Origin: SCUN01 sp964355365
Lineage (GTDB): Bacteria > Acidobacteriota > Vicinamibacteria > Vicinamibacterales > SCN-69-37
Reading direction: 5' to 3'
Length of the DNA stretch: 6,629 bases
NCBI GenBank assembly: GCA_964355365.1
Contig: CAYHEX010000253.1
Location: forward strand, 1-6,629
Position 1 is the stretch's first letter. Each line of letters starts with the position of its first letter. A program made the position numbers and the translations under genes. The notes under the pieces are model-generated. The model had not been told where the DNA came from. It worked only from the letters and a program-made list of their open reading frames with translations, and made no database searches. This document shows positions 1-5,285 of this stretch, piece after piece.

Positions 1-1047
1 ACGCTCGAAGGCGAAAAGATCGTCGCGGTCGACGCGGTGATCGGCTACCTGCATCGCTGTCACGAGAAGCTGGCCGAGAATCTGGCCTACGTGCAGTACC
101 CGTCCATCGCGTCCAAGACCGACTACGTGGCCGCCATGTCGAGCGAGCTGGCCTACGTGATGGCGGCCGAGCAGATCGCGCAGTTCGAAGTCCCGAAGCG
201 CGCGCAGTATCTGCGCGTGGTCGTGAACGAGCTGCAGCGGATTGCCTCACATCTGCTGTGGCTGGGCACGTGGTGCCTCGACATGGGCGGCGCGCTCGGC
301 GGCGGTACCTCGGTGTTCCTCTATTGCATCCGCGAGCGCGAGTTGGTCCTCGACCTGTTCGAATCGCTCGTGGGCGCGCGGCTGCTCTACGGATTCCATC
401 AGGTCGGTGGCGTGCGTTACGACGTGCCGGCGGGCTGGGCGGATGAGTGCCGCGCGACGATGAAGGTCATAGAGCAGCGTCTGCCGGAATACGAAGCGAT
501 GCTGTTCGACAACGCGTTCTTCGAGATGCGCACGCGCGGGATTGGCGTGATTTCTTCGCAGCTGGCGCAGGACGTCGGCGTGTGCGGTCCGCTGATGCGC
601 GCCTCGGGCGTGGACTTCGACCTGCGGCGCGACGTGCCGTATTCGTCGTATGAGGACTTCACGTTCAAGGTGCCGGTCGAGACAGAAGGGGACTGTCATG
701 CGCGCTACCGTGTGCGGATGGTCGAGTTCCGCGAGTCGATCAGCATTGTTCGCCAGGCGCTCGACGGTCTGCCGGAAGGCCCGATCTCATCGCGCCAGGG
801 CGTGAAGTCGCTGGCACAGGTGAAAGTGCCCAAAGGCGAGGCCTACGCGCGCGTCGAAGGGCCCCGCGGCGAAGTCGGGTGTTACCTCGTGGCGGACGGC
901 AGCAACAAGCCGTATCGCATGAAGTGGCGCGGCGCCTCGTTCTCGAATCTGGCCGTACTGCCGCACATCATTCCGGGCGTCACCGTGGCCGATGTGGTGG
1001 CCATCATGGGATCGGTCGATCCGGTCTTCGGCGAGGTTGACCGATGA
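1..1047 (+). CDS. nuoD: NADH-quinone oxidoreductase subunit D (NuoD), C-terminal part, 5' end outside window
   Basis: This is the 49-kDa subunit of the complex I peripheral arm. With NuoB and NuoH it forms the quinone-reduction site on the cytoplasmic side of the membrane. The frame is open from base 1 (reading TLEGEKIVAVDAVIGYLH), so the GTG at 37 is an internal Val codon and not the start. Against Thermus Nqo4 as I recall it, residue 1 here matches about residue 46, so roughly 45 residues are missing, including the HPSTHG quinone-site histidine. Visible family motifs are GYLHRCHEK (15-23), the TDY at 40-42 whose Tyr matches Nqo4 Tyr87 (quinone headgroup), NELQRIASHLLWLG (73-86), RERELVLDLFE (108-118), GGVRYDVPAGW (132-142), RASGVDFDLR and the C-terminal SVDPVFGEVDR. 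The hydrogenase-type metal-binding CxxC pairs are absent, as expected for NuoD. The stop overlaps the nuoH start in ATGA. Identification is secure. Confidence 0.97.
   Translation, partial: TLEGEKIVAVDAVIGYLHRCHEKLAENLAYVQYPSIASKTDYVAAMSSELAYVMAAEQIAQFEVPKRAQYLRVVVNELQRIASHLLWLGTWCLDMGGALGGGTSVFLYCIRERELVLDLFESLVGARLLYGFHQVGGVRYDVPAGWADECRATMKVIEQRLPEYEAMLFDNAFFEMRTRGIGVISSQLAQDVGVCGPLMRASGVDFDLRRDVPYSSYEDFTFKVPVETEGDCHARYRVRMVEFRESISIVRQALDGLPEGPISSRQGVKSLAQVKVPKGEAYARVEGPRGEVGCYLVADGSNKPYRMKWRGASFSNLAVLPHIIPGVTVADVVAIMGSVDPVFGEVDR
1033..1047 (+). promoter_or_regulatory. nuoH ribosome binding site and nuoD/nuoH ATGA coupling junction
   Basis: GAGGT at 1033-1037 lies six bases before the nuoH ATG at 1044, inside the last codons of nuoD. 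The start codon overlaps the nuoD TGA stop as ATGA (1044-1047). This arrangement favours re-initiation by ribosomes that have just finished nuoD, and it fixes the nuoH start. Confidence 0.75.
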
Positions 1048-2033
1048 GCCCGTTGTCGCCCACCGTCGTCATGCTGATCACGAGCGTCGTTGTCTTTGGC
1101 GCGCTCATCGGCATCGTTGCGTATGTCACGTTGCTCGAGCGGAAGTTCGCCGCCCGCATGCAGTCGCGCATCGGACCGTATCGCGTCGGCCCGCACGGAT
1201 TGCTGCAGCCGATTGCCGACGGCGTGAAGCTGATGATGAAGGAACACCTCGTGCCGGACGCGGCCGACAAGGGCGTGTTCAATCTGGCGCCGATCGTGTT
1301 TCTGGTGCCGTGCCTGCTGATCTTCGCGTCGATTCCGTTTGCGCCCGGATTGGGCGTGGCCGACCTGAACATCGGCGTGCTGTTTTTCCTCGCCGTGTCG
1401 TCGATGGAAATCGTCGGCCTCTTCATGGCGGGCTGGGGCTCGAACAACAAATATGCGCTGATCTCGGCGATGCGCGCGGTCAACCAGATCATCTCGTATG
1501 ACCTGCCGTTCTTGTTTGCCGCGCTGGTGCCCGTGATGCTCGCCGGCTCGCTGAAGTTGTCGGACATCGCGGCCGCGCAGCAGGGCCTGTGGTTCATCGC
1601 GTATCCGGTGCTCGGCCAGCTCGGGTTCATCGCCTTCATCGTGGCGGGCGTCGCCGCAGAGAACCGCACGCCGTTCGACATCCTTGAAGCGGAGTCGGAA
1701 CTGGTGGCCGGCTTCCGCGTTGAGTACTCGGGCATGAAGTTCGCGCTGATTCAGCTCGGCGAATATGCGCACGTCATGGGCACGTCCTTTATGGGCGCGG
1801 CGCTGTTTCTTGGCGCCTGGGCCGGACCGGGGCCCGCATGGCTTGGCCCGCTGTGGTTCCTGCTGAAGGCGTTGTTCGTGTTCCTGCTGCTCACATGGGT
1901 GCGGTGGAGTTTCGTGCGCATCAAGGTGGACCAGATCCTGTCTATTTCCTGGAAGCTGTTGCTGCCGCTGACGCTGCTGCTGTTGTTAGCCACGGCGGTG
2001 GTGATCGTGATGAGGAGCGGCGCCGGTGTCTAA
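1044..2033 (+). CDS. nuoH: NADH-quinone oxidoreductase subunit H (NuoH)
   Basis: NuoH is the membrane subunit (ND1 family) that docks the peripheral arm, lines the quinone tunnel and contributes acidic residues that link quinone reduction to proton pumping. At 329 residues it is full length (E. coli 325), with eight predicted membrane segments near 6-28, 81-100, 109-130, 150-170, 185-205, 231-260, 266-288 and 300-323. Family motifs are VTLLERKFAARMQSRIGPYR (28-47), LLQPIADGVKL (53-63), GWGSNNKYAL (130-139) and ENRTPFDILEAESELVAGF (206-224), followed by EYSGMKFA. Conserved acids are present at E32, D59, E206, D212, E215, E217, E219 and E227. Two departures from the usual consensus are seen: SYDLP at 151-155, where SYE is typical, and DILEAE at 212-217, where DLPEAE is typical. 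It overlaps nuoD by four bases and nuoI by eight. Function is assigned by family and context; identity is certain. Confidence 0.98.
   Translation: MSPLSPTVVMLITSVVVFGALIGIVAYVTLLERKFAARMQSRIGPYRVGPHGLLQPIADGVKLMMKEHLVPDAADKGVFNLAPIVFLVPCLLIFASIPFAPGLGVADLNIGVLFFLAVSSMEIVGLFMAGWGSNNKYALISAMRAVNQIISYDLPFLFAALVPVMLAGSLKLSDIAAAQQGLWFIAYPVLGQLGFIAFIVAGVAAENRTPFDILEAESELVAGFRVEYSGMKFALIQLGEYAHVMGTSFMGAALFLGAWAGPGPAWLGPLWFLLKALFVFLLLTWVRWSFVRIKVDQILSISWKLLLPLTLLLLLATAVVIVMRSGAGV
2012..2028 (+). promoter_or_regulatory. nuoI ribosome binding site and GTG start
   Basis: GAGGAG at 2012-2017 is a strong Shine-Dalgarno sequence eight bases before GTG at 2026-2028. It supports a GTG start for nuoI inside the end of nuoH rather than the later in-frame ATGs, and places the two genes in an eight-base overlap. 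Confidence 0.8.
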
Positions 2034-2595
2034 CCCGAAATCGCGCGGCTTTCTGAGAGAAACGTCGGCGCTGGTCCGTGCGGTGGTGCGTGCGATGCGC
2101 ATCACGGGCCTGAATTTCTTCCGGAAGCCGGTCACGGTGCACTATCCCGAGAAACCGCGCGTCTACCCGGATCGCTATCGCGGACTGCTGGCGCTGACCT
2201 ACGACAAGGAGACCGGCGAAGAGAACTGCATCGGCTGCCGCCTGTGCGAGTTCATCTGTCCGCCGGCCGTGATCAAGGTCGAGATGCTGAAGGCGGAGAA
2301 GCGCAACTACGCCAAGACCTTCTCGCTCGAACTCTACGCGTGCGAGTTCTGCGAACTCTGCGTCCAGGTATGCCCGACCGACGCGATTGTGATGACGAAG
2401 TCGTTTGATCTGGCCACGGCCGACCGCCGCGCGCTCCTGATGGACAAGGACCGGCTCCACGCGATCGGTCTTCAGCACGAGAACTCGTGGGGCACGGGCA
2501 ACCGGCTGCGCGACATGCAGGCGCCGCCGAAGAAGGTCGTCGAAGCAAAGCCGGCCGCCGAAGGCGCTCAGACCAAGCCTGGAGGCGACGCATGA
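2026..2595 (+). CDS. nuoI: NADH-quinone oxidoreductase subunit I (NuoI), 2x[4Fe-4S] ferredoxin-type
   Basis: NuoI carries iron-sulfur clusters N6a and N6b, which pass electrons through the peripheral arm toward cluster N2 in NuoB and the quinone. The 189-residue protein has two ferredoxin motifs: C68-x2-C71-x2-C74-x3-C78-P and C106-x2-C109-x2-C112-x3-C116-P, all eight cysteines present. By family rule C68, C71, C74 and C116 bind one cluster and C78, C106, C109 and C112 the other. The N-terminal part (about 1-35, ending in ITGLNFFRKP) is the amphipathic region that lies against the membrane and NuoH. MTKSFDLATADRRALLMDK (123-141) matches the family's post-cluster segment. The second motif reads CEFCELC, with Glu where many NuoI proteins have Gly. 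The tail (about 165-189) is rich in Lys, Pro and Ala and probably disordered. The start is GTG with a strong RBS; the stop overlaps nuoJ as ATGA. Confidence 0.97.
   Translation: MSNPKSRGFLRETSALVRAVVRAMRITGLNFFRKPVTVHYPEKPRVYPDRYRGLLALTYDKETGEENCIGCRLCEFICPPAVIKVEMLKAEKRNYAKTFSLELYACEFCELCVQVCPTDAIVMTKSFDLATADRRALLMDKDRLHAIGLQHENSWGTGNRLRDMQAPPKKVVEAKPAAEGAQTKPGGDA
2581..2595 (+). promoter_or_regulatory. nuoJ ribosome binding site and nuoI/nuoJ ATGA junction
   Basis: GGAGG at 2581-2585 lies six bases before ATG at 2592. The ATG overlaps the nuoI TGA stop (ATGA, 2592-2595). This decides the nuoJ start against an in-frame GTG at 2487 that would extend it into nuoI with a non-membrane, Arg/Gly-rich leader. 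Confidence 0.85.
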
Positions 2596-3092
2596 ACGGA
2601 GAAGTCATCGCGTTCTGGATTCTCGCCGTCGTCCTCGTGGGCTCGGCGCTCAATGTCGTTCTGACGAAGAACCTGTTCCACTCCGTGCTCTGGCTGGCGG
2701 CCGCGCTGATCGGCACGGCCGGGATCTTCATCGCGCTCGACGCGGAGTTCCTCGGCGCCGTGCAGGTCCTGCTCTACGCCGGCGGCGTGATCACGGTCGT
2801 GGTCTTCGCCATCGTCGTCACCGAGCGGCTGGTGGGGGAGCGGATCTCGCACACGAGCCGGCGCCTGTTGGCCGGGTCGATTGTCTCGATTGGCGTCCTG
2901 GTGCAGGTGCTCAGTCTCGTGCGGAAGGCGGGCGCCGATGTGGCTCGACCCGAGATGACCGCCGACATCACCAAGTGGATGGGCATGTCGCTGCTCACGC
3001 CAAATCAGTTTCTGCTGCCGTTCGAACTGCTCGGTGTGCTGCTGCTGGCCGGTCTCCTGGCCGCCAGCTATTTCGCGAGACCGGAGGAATAG
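2592..3092 (+). CDS. nuoJ: NADH-quinone oxidoreductase subunit J (NuoJ)
   Basis: NuoJ (ND6 family) is a small membrane subunit between NuoH and NuoK. Its third helix carries a pi-bulge that is thought to switch during turnover and to gate the water wire toward the antiporter-like subunits. The 166-residue protein has five predicted membrane helices (about 5-22, 29-48, 53-76, 89-110 and 141-161). Family signatures are NLFHSVLWL (27-35) and AEFLGAVQVLLYAGGVITVVVFAIVV (51-76), which corresponds to the usual AEFLAAVQILVYVGAVMVLFLF region with the Gly-rich bulge at YAGG (62-65). It is somewhat shorter than E. coli NuoJ (184). The loop between helices 4 and 5 (about 112-138) is polar and variable, as is common in the family. 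The start is set by GGAGG and the ATGA overlap with nuoI, and the gene ends three bases before nuoK. It is usually weakly conserved, so the gene order between nuoI and nuoK is supporting evidence. Confidence 0.96.
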   Translation: MNGEVIAFWILAVVLVGSALNVVLTKNLFHSVLWLAAALIGTAGIFIALDAEFLGAVQVLLYAGGVITVVVFAIVVTERLVGERISHTSRRLLAGSIVSIGVLVQVLSLVRKAGADVARPEMTADITKWMGMSLLTPNQFLLPFELLGVLLLAGLLAASYFARPEE

Positions 3093-3098
3093 ACGATG
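3083..3098 (+). promoter_or_regulatory. nuoK ribosome binding site
   Basis: GGAGG at 3083-3087 lies eight bases before ATG at 3096, within the last codons of nuoJ. The nuoJ TAG stop (3090-3092) falls between the two, so termination and initiation occur under the same ribosome footprint. Confidence 0.8.
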
Positions 3099-3395
3099 CC
3101 GCTGTCTGCCTATCTTTCGCTCGCCGCGATCGTGTTCTCGATCGGGTTGTTTGGCGTGATCACTCGCCGCAACACCGTGGGGATCCTGCTCGGCATCGAG
3201 CTCATGCTCAACGCGGTGAACATCAACTTCGTCGCCTTCAGCCGGTTCCACGGCACGACCGTGGGCATGGTCTTCACGCTCTTCGCCATCTGCATCACGG
3301 TGGCGGAGGTCGCGCTCGGTCTGGCCCTCGTCATTCTGCTGTTCCGGATGCGCAGAACATCGACGGCCGACCACATTGATTGGCTCAAGGGGTGA
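3096..3395 (+). CDS. nuoK: NADH-quinone oxidoreductase subunit K (NuoK)
   Basis: NuoK (ND4L family; related to MrpC of Mrp antiporters) is a three-helix membrane subunit that relays protons in the proximal arm. At 99 residues it has the standard length (E. coli 100). Membrane helices are near 3-22, 28-48 and 57-84. The two intramembrane glutamates that define the family are present: E35 in GILLGIELMLNAVNINF (29-45), matching E. coli Glu36, and E71 in ICITVAEVALGLAL (65-78), matching Glu72. The C-terminal DHIDWLKG is typical of bacterial NuoK. The gene lies three bases after nuoJ and 16 bases before the chosen nuoL start. No unusual feature is seen and the identification is certain. Confidence 0.98.
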   Translation: MPLSAYLSLAAIVFSIGLFGVITRRNTVGILLGIELMLNAVNINFVAFSRFHGTTVGMVFTLFAICITVAEVALGLALVILLFRMRRTSTADHIDWLKG

Positions 3396-3411
3396 CTTCG
3401 GTCTGACTATC

Positions 3412-5283
3412 ATGATGTCCAACCCCGTTGTTCTCTCGCTCCTCGCGCTGCTGCTGCCGGCAGGTGCCTTCCTGCTGATCGGCGCACTGGCCCCGCTCCG
3501 CCGGTCGGGACGGCCCGCCGCGTTTGTGTCGATCGCCGCGGTTGCCGTATCCCTCGGCGCCGCGATTCGCTCGTGGCAATTGGTGTCCGGCTCGGTCGAG
3601 CCGATTCGCGCGGTCTGGAACTGGCTGCCTGGCGCGAACGGTCCGCTCGCGACGATGGGCGTGCTGGTCGATCAGCAGTCGAGCCTCATGCTGATCCTGG
3701 TGACGCTCGTCGCGACGCTCGTGCAGGTCTACTCGCTCGAGTATCTGCACAGCGAGCCCGCGCCGGCCTTCGGCCGCTACTACGCGTATCACTCGCTGTT
3801 CGTCTTCTCGATGATGGGCGTGGTGCTGTCGCCGAACCTCCTGCAGCTCTTCATCTGCTGGGAGCTGGTGGGCGTCTGCTCGTATCTGCTGATCGGGTTC
3901 TGGTACCGAAAGCCCGAGGCCTCGCGCGCGGCGCTCAAGGCGTTCTGGACGACGAAGGCCGGTGACGTTGGCCTCCTGATCGGTATCGTCCTGCTGTACC
4001 GGCTGGCCGGCACCTGGGACTTGCTCGAACTGAAGCACATGGTTGAGGGCGGGACGCTGGCCACCGCTGGACTCGGCGTCATCACGTTCTGCCTCTACCT
4101 GGGCGCGATGGGCAAGTCGGCGCAGTTCCCGCTGCATGTGTGGCTGCCGGACGCGATGGAAGGCCCAACGCCGGTGTCGGCGTTGATCCATGCCGCCACG
4201 ATGGTGACGGCCGGCGTGTATCTGCTGGTGCGCACGGAGTTCCTGTTTCACGAGACGCCGCAGGTGTTGCACATCGTCGGCTGGATCGGCGGCATCACCG
4301 CGTTGATGGCCGCGATCATGGCGTGCGTGCAGACCGACATCAAGAAGGTGCTCGCGTATTCGACGGTGTCGCAGCTGGGCTACATGATGACGGCCGTCGG
4401 CGCCGGGTTCGCGGGCGCCGGGTTCCTGCATCTGCTCACGCACGGCATCTTCAAGGCGCTGCTGTTCCTTGGCGCCGGCGCGGTGATCCATGCCGTCCAC
4501 AGCAACGAGATGGCCGACATGGGCGGCTTGTTCAAGCGCATGCCGCAGGTAGCCACCGTGTTCATCATCGGCACGCTGTCGTTGGCGGGCGTGCCGGCCT
4601 TCGCCGGTTTCATCTCGAAGGAAGAAGTGCTCGGCGCCACGTTGGCCGGTGGGCTCACCGGGCCGTTCGTGATGCTGTTGATCGGCGCCTTCCTGACGGC
4701 GTTCTACATGTCCAAGGTCGTATTCCTCGTCTTCTTCGCTCAACCGGCGGCCCACGGTCACGCGCATGGCCATGGACATGACGATGGCCATCATGGGGAT
4801 CCGCCGTTCCTGATGTCGGGACCGCTGTGGGTGTTGGCGATTGCCGCGGTCGCAATCGGGATCTACTCCACGTTCCTCCATCATGCCGAGCCGGAATTCG
4901 TTTCGCCCGGTTGGCTCACACCCGTTGCGGTGGCGATGGGGCTCGCGGGCATCGGCGGCGCGTATCTGACGTATCAGACGCGGGCAATCAGCGCCGACAC
5001 GCTGGCGTCGGTGTTTGCGCCGATCCGGATTGCGGCCGTGAACAAGTTCTGGCTCGACGATCTCTACCTTGCCATCTACCGGAATGTCCTGCTCACGCTT
5101 GCGCGCGTGGTTGGGTGGACTGACCGCTACCTCGTGGACGGCGTGCTGAATGTGATCAGCGCCTGGACGCTCGATGGCGGCGATGCGCTGCGTCGGATTC
5201 AGACAGGGCGGGTGGGTGACTACATCTTCGCGGTGGCCGCCGGGCTCCTTGTGCTGATGCTTTGGATGCGGGGGACACTCTAA
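3412..5283 (+). CDS. nuoL: NADH-quinone oxidoreductase subunit L (NuoL)
   Basis: NuoL (ND5/MrpA family) is the distal antiporter-like proton pump of the membrane arm. From ATG 3412 it has 623 residues (E. coli 613). Key residues are in place: TM5 Glu at E151 (FICWELVGVCSYLL), TM7 Lys at K235 (GAMGKSAQFPLHVWLPDAMEGP), H260 in SALIHAATMV, K348 in THGIFKALLFLGAG, and TM12 Lys at K403 (FISKEEVLG). These match E. coli E144, K229, H254, K342 and K399. The C-terminus has the lateral amphipathic helix (about 545-600, with FWLDDLYLAIYRN and RRIQTGRVGDY) and a final anchor helix (604-620), so the subunit looks complete. A His-rich loop occupies 447-463, with seven His in fourteen residues. Start choice: ATG at 3412 and 3415 are adjacent and neither has a close Shine-Dalgarno; an in-frame TTG at 3376 would overlap nuoK and adds a polar leader, so it is less likely. 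The stop overlaps nuoM as TAATG. Confidence 0.97.
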   Translation: MMSNPVVLSLLALLLPAGAFLLIGALAPLRRSGRPAAFVSIAAVAVSLGAAIRSWQLVSGSVEPIRAVWNWLPGANGPLATMGVLVDQQSSLMLILVTLVATLVQVYSLEYLHSEPAPAFGRYYAYHSLFVFSMMGVVLSPNLLQLFICWELVGVCSYLLIGFWYRKPEASRAALKAFWTTKAGDVGLLIGIVLLYRLAGTWDLLELKHMVEGGTLATAGLGVITFCLYLGAMGKSAQFPLHVWLPDAMEGPTPVSALIHAATMVTAGVYLLVRTEFLFHETPQVLHIVGWIGGITALMAAIMACVQTDIKKVLAYSTVSQLGYMMTAVGAGFAGAGFLHLLTHGIFKALLFLGAGAVIHAVHSNEMADMGGLFKRMPQVATVFIIGTLSLAGVPAFAGFISKEEVLGATLAGGLTGPFVMLLIGAFLTAFYMSKVVFLVFFAQPAAHGHAHGHGHDDGHHGDPPFLMSGPLWVLAIAAVAIGIYSTFLHHAEPEFVSPGWLTPVAVAMGLAGIGGAYLTYQTRAISADTLASVFAPIRIAAVNKFWLDDLYLAIYRNVLLTLARVVGWTDRYLVDGVLNVISAWTLDGGDALRRIQTGRVGDYIFAVAAGLLVLMLWMRGTL

Positions 5284-5285
5284 TG
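5270..5285 (+). promoter_or_regulatory. nuoM ribosome binding site and nuoL/nuoM TAATG junction
   Basis: A moderate purine-rich site, GGGGGA at 5270-5275, lies seven bases before the nuoM ATG at 5283. The ATG shares its A with the nuoL TAA stop (TAATG, 5281-5285), so stop-start re-initiation is likely. Confidence 0.6.

Noticed and set aside
37..1047. GTG at 37 as the start of nuoD
   Set aside because: Conserved NuoD sequence continues in frame upstream to base 1, so the gene is truncated by the window edge and not started at 37.
882..1772. Open frame of 296 codons on the - strand across the end of nuoD and nuoH
   Set aside because: Same antisense shadow pattern, very Arg/His/Asp-rich, and it crosses a real gene junction.
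2487..2591. Upstream GTG extension of nuoJ
   Set aside because: The 35 extra residues are polar and overlap the NuoI tail. The ATG at 2592 has a good Shine-Dalgarno and the ATGA junction.
2568..3422. Open frame of 284 codons on the - strand across nuoJ and nuoK
   Set aside because: Antisense shadow of two recognised genes, with low-complexity charged composition and no recognisable domain.
4399..4425. 12-base direct repeat GGCGCCGGGTTC at 4399-4410 and 4414-4425
   Set aside because: It encodes the small-residue stretch GAGFAGAGF in a NuoL helix; a short in-frame coding repeat in GC-rich DNA is not evidence of a mobile or regulatory element.
3385..4884. Long open frame of 499 codons on the - strand across nuoL
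   Set aside because: It lies exactly antisense to a fully conserved nuoL. Its product is rich in Arg, His, Glu and Gln, as expected from the reverse complement of GC-rich membrane-protein codons. No family motif is visible.
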